Source of the DNA: Marthasterias glacialis
Taxonomy: Eukaryota > Echinodermata > Asteroidea > Forcipulatida > Asteriidae
Length of the DNA stretch: 64,000 bases
Direction of reading: 5' to 3'
Assembly (NCBI GenBank): GCA_911728455.2
Contig: OU452219.1
Location: forward strand, 3,408,320 to 3,472,319
Below the pieces are notes generated by a model. It saw only the letters and a list, made by a program, of their open reading frames with translations. It had not been told where the DNA came from and did not search any database. Made by a program: the position numbers and the translations under genes. Shown piece after piece: positions 48,201-58,615 of the stretch (the stretch's first letter is position 1; the number at the start of each line of letters is the position of its first letter).

Positions 48201-50944
48201 AACTGTAAAGATCTGGAACAGCCTACCATCATCAGTTATTTCAGACATTACTTACCAGGGCATGTAGTCCTTCAAATGTAGAGTAAATAAATACATTAAG
48301 TAAGAACCAGCTTAGGGCTAATAGGACTGCAGTGTGATGCTAATGGTCATGTCTCTCATCACTTTCTAGTGAGCGAGGCATAGTCCAATAACTATTGTTT
48401 CTTTTCTTTTTTTCTTGTTTTGTTATTGTGGGGTGGTCTGTTGAAACAAGCACGTAGCTATCCCTATTGGATATTCTGCTTGTTTTGCTGGAGTGCTCCT
48501 TAACAAGAGCAGTTCATTATAAAAAAAAATTTAAAAAATATAATTTATGCTCTACATATAAAAAAAAAAATTAAATACGTTTATCAAAACAACCTGTATA
48601 CGTTGAAAAGCATATGGTGGGAACTTCCCATGTTATTCTATGTTATTTTGTGTTAATGCTCATTTTTGCGAAATTGCTTGTCGAAAAACGAAAACGAAAG
48701 TAACATTGTGGTAAGGAAATATCTAGTTGCGCCTGCTCAGCTAAATCCAACGCCGATTACACATCGCTAAAATAGAACACCCTTTATCCGTTTTATTAAA
48801 TAAAAATGCTACATAAATTCGCATGCCTTTAAAAGTTAAACTAAATGACTGGTTTGACCGTTTCATCTGCAAAGATATGATCGCTTATGATACATAAGAG
48901 TGAAATAGGGTGGGGTTTCTTTTTTTTTGGGGGGGGGGGGTTTTCCGACAACGACCGGGAAAACCTATTGTAAGATTAGCTCGCACTGAAAACTAACGGT
49001 CTGGTTAGACATTTTTCACAATAACCATTTAACTATTCTTAAACATATAAGCCAAGCTGTGGTATACAGCTGCCTCAGAATAAATGTTCGTCTATTTTTC
49101 GAAGTGCACCCCAAACTGAAAATTTAACAGCCTTCATGCCACGTTTATGCGCGCATTAACCCATGAACATGACCACAGTGCAGTCCTCCCACACTGGCGG
49201 CTCTCTTGTGTCACATTACAAGCTGGAGTACCATATGGAGGTCCAGACAGCACTGACACGCGGCAATATAAAAAATATCTACTGCTCTCAATGAAGGGAC
49301 CCTCTGAAACAGTTTAAAGCCTTCAAAAAAAATGATGAAAGTATAATCCATATGTATTTCTTATTGTATAACAAAGAAGAGGGAGCATGAATTTTAACAA
49401 TTTTATTTCCCCGGCTGTTTTTTTAATCGTTTGTTCTTTACACCGGCATTTTTCTCCAACGGGTAGTCTTTACACTACAAATTTTAATTGAACATAACTC
49501 TGAATTTCCAAGGCTTATATCATTGTCATGATAATCTTTGATCAGTGAGGTGCCGGTATCTATTTTAGACTAAAAAACAAAACGTGGTATTAAAACGGCA
49601 TATCAAGAAACGATGTTGTCGAAGACAAGGCTATAGTCTGTTCACGGTGCATGTACATGACAAGAAAAATAATTTCTATAACTTGATTTCAACCGTCATT
49701 CAACGTACTTCTCAGTGCCGTTTAACGACAACGACTTGGTGACAGTTTTAAAAGATAAGGAAAGACTTTCGGTGACATCATGCAACACTCTTTTACAGAG
49801 GTGGTGGCTCTGAGAACAGCCGTTGGTTTTCTCAACGCATCGGACAGTATGCTCTGTCAGAAGACTTGCAAAGGACAGAGCATACTGTTCGGAACGTTCA
49901 GAAAACCAACGGCTCTTCTCAAAGAGTGTTACATGGTGTCACCGAAAGTCTTTCCTTTTTGTCTCTCCAACATGCAAACCTTCAAGTTTTATTTAGTTTT
50001 AAAAGGGTAATTATTACGTCGTCAACACCAGCTCATTGGTTACTGAGTTTTCTTCTATATAGTGTATATACTTGAAACTTCTGGTACAAACCTGACCACC
50101 CGAGAGAGGAGAGTACTCCAACCAATTGATTTATTAGCAGAAGTTGCCTCCTGTTCTTGGTCCTCCAGACCACATAGACCATAAGAGTCCGTCTCAAACT
50201 CCATCTCACGTCAGAGCAAATCCGTGGGCAGAAAGAGCTCCTCGTCTCAACGCTTGCTAAGGAATCCGCGGAGATAGACTCTTCTAACCACACGAGGGTA
50301 AAGGAGAGAAGAAATCCCTGGATGCAGATTATGACGAGGATGGATACGGCGTCTTGGTTCATGTGATGTAATGCCGAGGCTACGAATAAACCTAACGGGT
50401 ATCCAATAAACCCCATGGATTCCATTATACCAAGCCTTAGGCTCCTATCGGAATGGTCGGTGACATCACAAATGTAGCTCATTGTACCGATAAATGAAGC
50501 CGAGGAATATCCAAATAGCCCCGTCAAAGCTGCGCTAATGAAAAGGTATTGCACGGGGATGTGCAAGTAATAAGACTGTATGAGAACGGTCACACAGCCG
50601 GATATCACACCGATGGATGGTAGAATCAGAAGGCCACGCCTGCCTAATTTGTCACTGGCCGAACCAAACACACTGGAGACCACAGCCCCGAGTATGCCGG
50701 TGCAGATGTCCAGATAGAAACACCAAGTGGCCGTAGCATCTCGTTCTGCGTCATTCCCATCTATGTTTTGAGGCTGACTTGGGTTCGTCCACACACTTTC
50801 ATTGTAATGGGGCACTTCGCCGACATCTTCGGCCAGGAGCACCTTCTGGTGAACCAGTTCGTGTACTACCGTTTGCTGCATAGCTACAGTCATTGAGAAC
50901 ATGAACCTGATCGGTTCAACCGTTACTAGGTGTGCAATCCTCAT
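39287..50944 (-). CDS. SLC46-type (proton-coupled folate transporter-like) MFS transporter, five exons
   Basis: Multi-pass transporter of the major facilitator SLC46 family, which moves folates, heme or related organic anions with protons; the substrate here is unknown. Exons (minus strand): 50944-50092 (start MRIAHLVTVEPIRF), 44444-44190, 43524-43441, 42353-42197, 39371-39287 (stop TAA 39289-39287). Phases 1,1,1,2 join into 477 residues, the usual size of the family. Exon 1 covers TM1-6: a first extracellular loop with an N-glycosylation site (NES, residue 48), the MFS motif GSASDKLGRR after TM2, and SLRLGIMESMGFIGYPLG in the middle. Exon 2 has the conserved RPPLSWTTPTLLAYLG; exon 4 GAVFACTMLIQTVFQVGG; the last exon is a hydrophilic acidic tail, KRKLISDGDDEEYDDHSW. 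The last exon uses a TAG acceptor with a weak pyrimidine tract and is the least certain. Exons 2-4 (255, 84 and 157 bases) equal those of the paralogue at 60723. A transposon lies 562 bases upstream of the ATG. Confidence 0.87.
39471..39664. repeat. GGGCCC-type foldback
   Basis: GGGCCTAATTTCATAAAGCC at the left and CAGCTTTATGACACTGGGCC at the right are inverted. TTGCTCAGCA and GCTTACCAGCC blocks sit between. It lies just upstream of the last SLC46 exon, in its intron. Confidence 0.7.
39784..40083. mobile_element. 300-bp MITE, TATAGACCTTTCC ends
   Basis: The left end TATAGACCTTTCCATTGCAA is inverse to the right end TTGCAAAAGAAAGGTCTATA. The terminal motif is shared with the element at 20231-20410. 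Confidence 0.78.
40261..40878. promoter_or_regulatory. Four CRE palindromes (TGACGTCA) in 620 bases
   Basis: Perfect TGACGTCA at 40261, 40620, 40815 and 40871. This octamer is the CREB/ATF site. The copies are partly carried by repeats: GGTTCGTAA..TGACGTCA arms at 40261 and 40620 are inverted to each other. It sits in the last intron of the minus-strand SLC46 gene; regulatory use is speculative. Confidence 0.4.
41105..41345 (-). mobile_element. tRNA-headed SINE copy, antisense, 5' part
   Basis: GGGTTCTTTTACGTGCACTA, CTTGCTCAAGGACACAAGTG and the B box TTTCGAACCCACACTCTGC are the reverse complement of the body and head of the copy at 31905. Confidence 0.65.
41924..42162. mobile_element. 239-bp MITE, ACTCTCTAAA ends
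   Basis: The left end ACTCTCTAAATGAAAAC is inverse to the right end GTTTAAAATTAGAGAGT. The interior has repeated TTTCACTCT and AGAGTG motifs. It ends about 34 bases from the donor of SLC46 exon 4 (42196). Confidence 0.75.
42844..43090. repeat. 33-bp minisatellite, about seven copies
   Basis: GTACAAGCCATTATTCACAA and GGCCATGTGAT recur every 32-33 bases, decaying toward the right end. Each unit carries a CATGTG E-box-like hexamer. It lies in an intron of the minus-strand SLC46 gene. Confidence 0.88.
44938..46358 (+). mobile_element. 1.4-kb repeat with GACCGATTGCGC inverted ends
   Basis: The left end GACCGATTGCGCAGCC is inverse to the right end GGGTCGCGCAATCGGTC. Interior segments match 35909-36345 in reverse. 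It contains a second insertion at about 45450-45975. It lies in intron 1 of the minus-strand SLC46 gene. No coding region was recognised. Confidence 0.65.
45450..45975. mobile_element. Nested insertion with CGTTTACGAAATCACGG ends and G/C-run core
   Basis: GTTTACGAAATCACGGCTTG at the left is inverse to CAAGCCGTGGTTTCGTAAAC at the right. The related repeat at 35909 runs straight across this point, which shows an insertion. Inside it a further unit, from GCCGTAACTGGGG to CCCAGTTACGCC, carries long G and C runs (45775-45860), so nesting goes one level deeper. Confidence 0.65.
47229..47993. mobile_element. 765-bp MITE of the TTTAAAGCCCCAGCTC family, with inner insertion
   Basis: The left end TTTAAAGCCCCAGCTCAACA and right end ATGTTGAGCTGGCAGGGCTT plus TAA are inverted. 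The GTTTTCGTCTCACTGAGACG palindrome matches 21590 and 24300. About 400 extra bases (from AAAGGCAAAGTATACC to near GGTATACG) have their own inverted ends and look like a second element. Confidence 0.7.
49759..49955. mobile_element. About 197-bp foldback MITE
   Basis: GGAAAGACTTTCGGTGACAT at the left is inverse to TGTCACCGAAAGTCTTTCC at the right. Inner arms (GAGAACAGCCGTTGGTTTTC versus AAAACCAACGGCTCTTCTC) are nearly perfect, and GGACAGTATGCTCTGTC meets its own inverse in the middle. The whole element could fold into one hairpin. Confidence 0.82.
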
Positions 50945-51499
50945 GGCTGTCCGTTCTTGGAATGACTTACCGTCCGGGTGTAGTTGCTCTTCTCGCCTCG
51001 TAATTGATCTCGGAATACTACAGTCTGCGAAACCAACAAACCGTGTCCAACAACCAACAACCAATGAACTACGTGTTCAGAAACACAAAGTAATATTGTC
51101 TACGTAAATGGCTCAATCGTCTATCAGAACGTTCCCCTTCCACATTTCAACGTGGATTTTCTACGCCGTTGCGCACAGCAGGTCACATAAATTGTGAGAA
51201 TGTCGTGGAACAATAAATTGTCTGTCCCGACAAATCCATTATTCAGCATGTCTGCCACGATCTATGTTGTATGTACGAGCCGGGGTGTGGAGGAAGTTGC
51301 CCCCAAATTGGACAAAATGGTGGGGAAAATTCAGGCAAAGCAAAAAGAAAAGCAATTTTTTTTAATACATTTTCCCGTCAACTTCAGCCAAAATTTCATT
51401 CAGTTTCATTAAACACGCTTTCAAATTTGCACACTTTCCCCGGAGTCATTAAGACCTATGGGATTCTTTTTAGCTGCTATTGAATTCAATTAGGCCTCT

Positions 51500-51505
51500 G
51501 TTTTT
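51500..51505. repeat. Left target site duplication GTTTTT
   Basis: GTTTTT directly precedes the left terminal inverted repeat and is repeated as GTTTTT at 56848-56853 directly after the right one. Confidence 0.85.
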
Positions 51506-51583
51506 TACGGAAGCCGGATAGTGCCAGGGGATAAAAGGTAAACTATATTTTTCACGAGCGCGTGAATATTTTTTATGTACAAT

Positions 51584-51712
51584 TTATCTGGCGGCCGCCA
51601 CTTATTATCTGGCGGCCGCCACTTATTATCTGGCGGCCGCCACATAATTATCTGGCGGCCGCCACTTATTATCTGGCGGCCGCCACATAACTATCTGGCG
51701 GCCGCCACATAA
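51584..51712. repeat. Left subterminal array, six units
   Basis: TATCTGGCGGCCGCCACTTA-type units repeat every 21-22 bases, varying only in the spacer (ACTTAT or ACATAA). Each core is the 10-bp palindrome GGCGGCCGCC containing a NotI site. Likely transposase-binding sites by position. Confidence 0.93.
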
Positions 51713-52596
51713 ATTTCTGTACTATTTAACTCTAAATCAAAGGTAAAATTTGTACGTACTTTTTTTGTGGTACGAGGTATAATTTTTTTTTATGAAATGA
51801 GGGCCATTCCAAGATCTTCAAAATTAAGTAAAATTTTTCTCTGTAGGTGCTTTACTTTTGGAGATATGGCTGTCCGAATAGAGCAGGTTATGCTAATTAG
51901 TCAAAAGTTCGTTGACCCCTAACTCAAAAAATAATTGACCAAATGACCGAGGAGTCCAATCAGCACACCGAATTTCGTTTCAATCCGGGTCGGTCAGGTC
52001 CAAAAGCATGTTGAATTGACACGGAATGACCCACAACTCATAATTTTTTCATGTTACTTTTTGGTTTAGTGTTTTGGTTTGCTTTTGTGTTAACATGACT
52101 CAGTGTTATTAAATTTTGTGGTTATACTATTTACGACTTTGGTAATGCTTTTGCTGTATCGCTTTCATTCGGTGACATAGCCCTGACCAATGGGTTTGCT
52201 CCCTCCTTCCGGCTGCAATTCCAAAAAATTTGGTTAAATTTAGGAAAGTTGGGAGTTTGATTTGGGAAAAACATCCTCTAAAACTACATTTTCAAAATGT
52301 AATGCCCAAATGAATTTCCGATTATATAAAGCCCCACAACTCTACCATAGTTAAAGCCAAAACATCATTGAGAATTTAAGGCTATACATTTCCAAACCCA
52401 TACATTTTCTATAAATACAAAATGTAACAATCAGCCAACTCGTTTTTCAAAGGTTAGTTGAATGCATACTTTAATCACGGTTCTATAAATCACGGTACTT
52501 TACTCACGGTAATTTACAAGCAAACACTTTGTCAATGAAATATATCAACCATGTCATTAACAGCGGCGTAACAAACAAACAAATTCGGTGGGGGTG

Positions 52597-53085
52597 CACT
52601 CTAAAAACAGATTGGTTATAAAAACAACCAAGATGTTGGTAGATATGTGTCTAACCGGGCTTATTGGTTAATTTAACCAATATATCATGGGTTGAATTAA
52701 ATATGCACTGTAAAAACTCCCGGGTCAGAATTGACCCGGTTTCGGGTCCTAGGGGGACAGACAATCTGTGTCAATGTGACCCCAAATCCGAGCCAAAATC
52801 ACAGCTTTTTAACAAAATTTCTGGTCACATTGACACAGATTCCGGGTCAAACTGACCCGGATTCCGGGTCAAACTGACCCAGAAATGGGTCTTGCCCTCT
52901 GGGACCCGAATCCGGGTCAATTCTCACCCGGGAGTTTTTACAGTGTGCATTAACCAATATTTTGGTTAATTTGGTTACAATGTATCGTTGTTAAACTAAC
53001 CAATATCTTGGTTTTAACCAATAAGCTCGGTTGGACACATATCTACCAACATCTTGGTTGTTTTTAACCAATCTGTTTTAGAGTG
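52597..53085. mobile_element. 489-bp foldback MITE nested in the transposon
   Basis: CACTCTAAAAACAGATTGGT at the left is inverse to ACCAATCTGTTTTAGAGTG at the right. The long arms share ACAACCAAGATGTTGGTAGA and repeated AACCAATA words. GTGGGGG occurs on both outer flanks, a possible duplication. Its own centre is interrupted by 52706-52945. Confidence 0.82.
52706..52945. mobile_element. 240-bp MITE nested inside the nested MITE
   Basis: CACTGTAAAAACTCCCGGGT and ACCCGGGAGTTTTTACAGTG are perfect inverted ends. The interior is built of GGGTCAAACTGACCCGG-type words and of GTGTCAATGTGACC with its inverse. No coding capacity. Confidence 0.85.
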
Positions 53086-54247
53086 CATGTGGGGGTGGGC
53101 AAAGACAAGAAAATCCCGACTGACCCACAGGTCACGTCCTCAGGGATATAATGTTGAAAATTTGGGATTGTAAAATCCTAGTTGAACTTCTTGAAAAACA
53201 TAAACTTTCATTTTCTCAAATTTGAGCTCCACTTGAAAAAAGCTTGTTTTGTATCGCAATCCCAAATTGCTAATTTTAAGCTTGATTTTGTGACATTTAC
53301 CCAACAAATGTACTCTCTGATTTTCACCAAACGTTAATGTAATCGGGTTTATAACGCTTTACATTATGTACTTTATGACGTGTTAGCAAACTAAACAATG
53401 TAGGCCTAGTACCTAAAGGGTCCTTTGACTACAAATTTCTGACACGACGAAATAATGTTAGTTTATTATTGTGCTTAAAATACATTTATTTCGTGCGCTC
53501 AAAACCATTTTGCGCTTAGGAATGGGCAACTCAAGCATCACTGAACTTATAAACAACATTACGTGCTTCACACTTCTTAACTATTGCGTTGTGCAAACAT
53601 GATAAGTATAGGCTTGTACTTTTCTTTCCGTCTTTTATCTGTGTTTTATAAGCATTCTTAAATGTATATGTTATAATCATGAACTCGTTCAAAACATTCC
53701 CCCAGCTAACTGTGTAAATATGAATAAAAACTGCTATCAAAATGTCGAAACCGAGGTGGCAGAACATTGTTTTTCTCGCTTAAAGGGGCTATCTCGTCGA
53801 CGTAAAAATTCTTGCCCGGAACAGTTACCGCATGAAGTGCGTAGTCAAGGCGCGCGGCACCCCAGATAGTGGCATACTACCAACATGATCATCGAACTGG
53901 CAAAATAAACAGTTTTTGAAAGCTAAATTTCGAAACAATCGCATGTAACGATGCATGAGTTTTGTAACGGTTAATAGGGTAACACTCACTTCGGGTAAAA
54001 TTTGGCATGTGAGTTGCACAGAGCTTGCTGTAAAGTACACGCAATTTTAATTGTAATTGATACTGTAATCTTAATTGAGACAAACAATTATTAAATGCAT
54101 TTTATACTTTGTCAGTTCGTAAAATCCATGAGCGCGTGTGTCGTACAGAAAAGGATTTACGAACTTACAAAGTTATTTGCATTCAATAATTATCTTAATC
54201 AAAATTGCAATATGAGCTTAAACTTACTCACGTATAACCCACCTTCC

Positions 54248-54442
54248 AGGGCCCAATTTCATAGAGCTGCTAAGCATACAAATCTGCTTAGCGTAGATAA
54301 TATATGCTTAGCAGAATTGGGTTACCAGTCCATTTATCATGCAATGTATATTGCCCTTGACTGATTCCCTGCTGATTTTGGCTAAGCATGAAAATTTGCT
54401 AAGCAGTATTTCCTGCTAAGCAGCTCTATGACATTGGGCCCA
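54248..54442. repeat. GGGCCC-type foldback inside the transposon
   Basis: CAGGGCCCAATTTCATAGAG at the left and CTCTATGACATTGGGCCCAG at the right are inverted. The arms carry CTGCTTAGC and GCTAAGCAG. This is the best preserved copy of the group in the window. Confidence 0.82.
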
Positions 54443-54767
54443 GATTTTACCCGAAAGTGTGAGTGTAATCCTATTAACTTCCCTTTTGAAACTCACAGCG
54501 TTACACGCGATATTTTCAAAATGTAGTTTTTAAAAACAGTGAATATTTTGCCAGTTTGTAAAGAATAATTCTATTTGTATAATTATGATCCAACACAGCA
54601 TTAATGTTTCGGCTAACAGTTTTTAAGGTTACATGATAGCCTCCTGTAATCAAGTGCGAGATACGCCCGAGACATTATTGGAGAGAAGTTTGATAATTCT
54701 ATGAAAATTTCTCGTTTGCCAATGCCAGTACTTTTCAGCTGAATGTCTTAATGTCAAAATACATGCA

Positions 54768-56128
54768 CTATATCTGCTCCAGGTCATCGTGAATCATGGA
54801 GCGAAGCCTGTGGTACAGCAGCAGTGCCTCATCTGCATTGGTGGGAGGGTCCCATCTATGTTCAATCATGTACAGAAGGAAAAGTTCAAATAACTCCTCC
54901 TCGCATGGAAAACCATCCCTGAAGGTACACTCGGTGCGACATACATCTATTTGGCACTGATCAACTGGCTTCAAGTAGTCACGATGGCCAAACAATTCTG
55001 ACATGGTGAAGAGGACGAAGGGTCTTCCATTGGGAACGTTCTGGTTCTTGGATTTTCGTATGCGGTAGCAGTTCCATATAGACATTACCATATCCAAATC
55101 ATTCTGGAAAAGAAGAAATAACAGGAATGTTAAAGACATAATTCTGTATCTGTACCGGTATCTGTAAGCCTATCTGTTGGGTATTTACACAAGGTCATCG
55201 TGGGATACATAAGCTGCAGGTGTGACGTGACCAAAAAGAAACTAATTATGGTTTCCATTATCTCCTATGAGTCCGGGGCTCTAACTAAAGAATGTGATTT
55301 TCAAAAATGGAAGCTAAAACTCACCTGGACCAACCTCATAAAACAAAACTGCATTAGTCCTTCGTCGAGGGGGTCTCCTGTGAATTCGCCATCATCCTTT
55401 ACTGTCTTCAGGATTTCCATCCAGAATTGTGTACATTCTTTACGCAGCATGCACCAGAAAGCCTCTATCCGTTGGTTATGAGTACTTTTCCCATACAGAA
55501 AGCTTTTTCGCTCTGACAAGAAATTTTGCATTGCAGCCACACGCCCGTTCTCAGTTCCCATGTCTCCTCTGACCATATGTGGACACCTCTTCAGATCGCC
55601 CACTGCCTCCATGTAATACCCAGCGATTACTCTAGGGTCACTGCTGGTGCGATATACGTTTAACCAAACCAACTGACGTGAAAAACCATCCATACAACCG
55701 TTGATGCGTAACCCATATGACTTTAATTTGTCATAGGAATCCAAGTGCCATAAATAGTTAGGTCCTCTTGCAAAGTATTCTCGTCTTCTAAGCCTGCCTC
55801 TCCTCCTGAGTTCCAAACCTTCTGGATCTATAATCTTCATCATGGCATAAACCGTGTCTCTCTGGACGACCTTGCCCGCTTGCAGACATTTCAAATGCAT
55901 CCATCTGTATCCATGCATGCTGCCACTTTCCCTAATCTGTTCCAAGATGAAGGAAGCAACATCTAAAACGTCTGTAAGATGTTTGCGACGAAACAAACGT
56001 TGGCCACACAAGCGTCTTTTCAAAGTCCTAAGACTAAGAAAGATTCGATGGTTCATAGCAAGGGCGCACAAAATTTCTTTGTAACTGAACCCCAAGTAGA
56101 AATGCATTGATATAATGTCTTGATCCAT
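54768..56128 (-). CDS. Transposase with retroviral-type integrase core, two exons
   Basis: DDE enzyme expected to cut and join the ends of the surrounding element. Exons (minus strand): 56128-55325 (ATG at 56128) and 55103-54768, joined at CAG/GTGAGT and TTTTCCAG/A in phase 0, giving 379 residues. Residues 1-45 look like a helix-turn-helix region (FSYKEILCALAMNHRIFLSL). HGYRWMH at 72-78 recalls the element before the core in IS3-type transposases. The core begins YLWHLDSYDKL. Catalytic candidates are D130 (HLDSYD), D189 (VRGDMGTENG) and E222 (QRIEAFW), spacing D-58-D-32-E. The second exon adds the C-terminal block WNCYRIRKSKNQNVPNGRP. No stop or frameshift breaks it. A TTGCTTCTCAG acceptor at about 56133 could join a 5' exon nearer the right end. 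Host domestication is unlikely given the intact, flanking ends. Confidence 0.88.
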
Positions 56129-56486
56129 TGCTGATCTGAGAAGCAAATCAAAATACTGAAATTACTACATGTACAATACAAAGAGTTCTGTGATGAGCAA
56201 TAGACTAGAGGTATGTGGGACGAACAATCATTAGCGATTTAACGATTGTAAATAAATGACAGGTTTCGTAACCCATAAACGCAATCCAACGTTTTGTCAT
56301 TACTGTATTTGTTGTGTGTTCAGGTTTATACGTGTAAATCATAAAAAAAACCTTGGTTGGATACATTCAGTAATTGCAAAGATAAAAACCGGCAGTGGAG
56401 GCTTACATCTTGATTTAACTGGTTCTGGTTGTGAGCGTTGACATTCATGAAGCATGCTACATTTCCAAGCAACGAATAACAAGTAA

Positions 56487-56769
56487 TAAGTGGCGGCCGC
56501 CAGATAATTATGTAGCGGCCGCCAGATAATTATGTGGCGGCCGCCAGATAATTATGTGGCGGCCGCCAGATAATAAGTAGCGGCCGCCAGATAATTATGT
56601 GGCGGCCGCCAGATAATAAGTGGCGGCCGCCAGATAATTATGTGGCGGCCGCCAGATAATTATGTGGCGGCCGCCAGATAATTATGTGGCGCCCGCCAGA
56701 TAATTATGTGGCGCCCGCCAGATAATTATGTGGCGGCCGCCAGATAATTATGTGGCGGCCGCCAGATAA
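56487..56769. repeat. Right subterminal array, thirteen units
   Basis: GTGGCGGCCGCCAGATAATT units every 21-22 bases, inverse in orientation to the left array. Two units have GGCGCCCGCC and two have TAGCGGCCGCC, which break the palindrome. It is twice the size of the left array. Confidence 0.94.
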
Positions 56770-56847
56770 ATTGTACATAAAAAATATTCACGCGCTCGTG
56801 AAAAATATAGTTTACCTTTTATCCCCTGGCACTATCCGGCTTCCGTA

Positions 56848-56853
56848 GTTTTT
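56848..56853. repeat. Right target site duplication GTTTTT
   Basis: Directly abuts the terminal GGCTTCCGTA and equals the hexamer at 51500-51505. Confidence 0.85.
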
Positions 56854-58484
56854 CGCGCGTTTTTAGATTAAGTTATTGGCACCTTTGAACATTATTTTTG
56901 AAGTATTCAAATCAGCAAACGTGTGGGGGCATGGGACGATTCTTATTCGTTTGTGGCCAATCATTTTACCGTTTGGTCATTCAACTTAAAACGACTTAAA
57001 TTGATGTAATGTTCTCTTTTCTTCCGAGTTTTAATTTTTTGCTTTTTAAATACTTATATAATGTAACAAACTAATCGGGTTTTGTCAAAAAATAATGAAA
57101 ATCATTTGGTTTATAAAAAAAATTCTACTGGGTGCATTTGTTTAAAAGTTTGAAGTCACAAAACTGTATAAATCTGAGTGATATGTTTATGATTGGGAGA
57201 ACGTGGGTTAAAAAAAAATTCGACGGGCCTCCATTTTAATATGTCTGAAAAGTAAGTGAAAGAAAGAAAGGTGTGCATCTACGGGTTAAAGACATCAGAT
57301 ATGATTTAAAATAAGCCTTTGATAAGGAAAAAGCGGGTCTCCCACTAGTTTAATTAATTAGTAGTTTTAAGCCTGTAGGCCTCAGAAGGACCCACGTGTG
57401 TTTTCAATTGGAACGACCGGTTTAAGCATAATTATACACACGTTTGTCCAGCCAATAAGTCCCGGACTTATTCTTTATGGTGTTAACATCCATTGTTGGT
57501 ATCAACACAACCACGTGACAATGAAACATAATTATGTCGTGGTCGCATGGTTTTGTACGCCCTCTATAGTTCTTTTATGTAACTCTGTGCCCACGATTGA
57601 TCAGCGACGATGATTCCGTGGCGTAGACACAAGTGCGATCACGTGACTTGTTCAATACGCCGGCGTACATTTTGACCGCGTTTCAAGACAAAGTCTGTAT
57701 TTGAGTGATGTTTTCTCCCTTTTTTAAGGATTGAAAAATTAAAACAAAATGTTATTTGTGATGTGAATTGCTAGTCCATTCGGTGGCCACCATTTATTTT
57801 GTTGCTTACTTTTCTGCACGCTGACTGGCCAGCGGTAACTTATGGGTGCCACGACGTCGCAACACTAGGTCGACTGCAATAATTGATTCCCGCCTGTCAC
57901 GGAACACGTCGTAAAAGTTGGAATTCATTCTATCCATTTTAAATTCAATTTCAATTCAATACTACATGTATTTCCATACTCACATCAAACTCCGTGCGGG
58001 AAGGCACACACCACAGCTGTGGGGGATTTACACAATGAAACACAGGCCAAGTTAATAAATTTGGCCCCCACAAGGTAATTCAATAGAAAAGGGAACAATC
58101 GAACAACAGTTTAGCCATTTGAGATATGGTGGATACAATACAATAACACTATGTGGTTTGGGTCAACTTTTCTGTTTACACCAAACCAAACAGTGCACTC
58201 CTATAGTGTCCACCATTATCAAAAAGGCTAATGGCATGGTCCCCACAACTCCGTGTAAGAGTGAGTGTGTATGAATGTTCCATTGTGCATTATAATACAC
58301 TAGCCGGAATTATTTTATGAAATGTTAACAGTCATTGTCATTTTAACATTCTTTCTCAACTTTACCATAATTTTCCTTGTTTTGTTAACATTATTGAGGA
58401 CTAGTGATCCCTTTTCCGGCGATCCTTTTATTCACCAACAGCGCAATTAGCGTCAATAGCAAGATGAATTTGAGACAGTGAAGA

Positions 58485-58615
58485 TATGTTCAGTTTTAGA
58501 AGTGGGAGGAAAACCCCAAATGGGGAAAAACCCACGCAATCAGGCAGGGACTGAAAACGCAATCCACATGCAAGGCTCTGGCACGGTCTGAGGTGGGGTT
58601 TGAACTACGAAACAA
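58485..58615 (-). mobile_element. tRNA-derived SINE copy, antisense
   Basis: GAAGTGGGAGGAAAACCCCA, GGACTGAAAACGCAATCCAC and a degraded B box mark another member of the GGGTTTTC family. Confidence 0.65.

Larger units (their letters stand above)
51506..56847 (-). mobile_element. Complete 5.3-kb DDE DNA transposon with subterminal NotI-core arrays
   Basis: The ends TACGGAAGCCGGATAGTGCC and its inverse are identical over 87 bases on both sides, and the insertion is flanked by a perfect 6-bp duplication, GTTTTT. Inside each end lies an array of about 21-22-bp units centred on GGCGGCCGCC: six at the left, thirteen at the right, in inverted orientation. The minus strand encodes a two-exon integrase-like transposase (54768-56128). 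The 6-bp duplication and an IS3/retroviral-type integrase suggest the eukaryotic IS3EU-like group; that name is inference. Identical ends and an intact catalytic frame point to a recent insertion. It contains nested elements at 52597-53085 and 54248-54442. Confidence 0.93.

Noticed and set aside
50945-51064. Upstream extension of the SLC46 frame to 51064
   Set aside because: The extension has no ATG. The first ATG at 50944 fits the usual family N terminus (TVEP then TM1).
51584-51712. CRISPR-like look of regularly spaced identical repeats
   Set aside because: Units are contiguous with spacers of only about 11 near-identical bases, lie just inside transposon ends in inverted orientation, and the DNA is eukaryotic.
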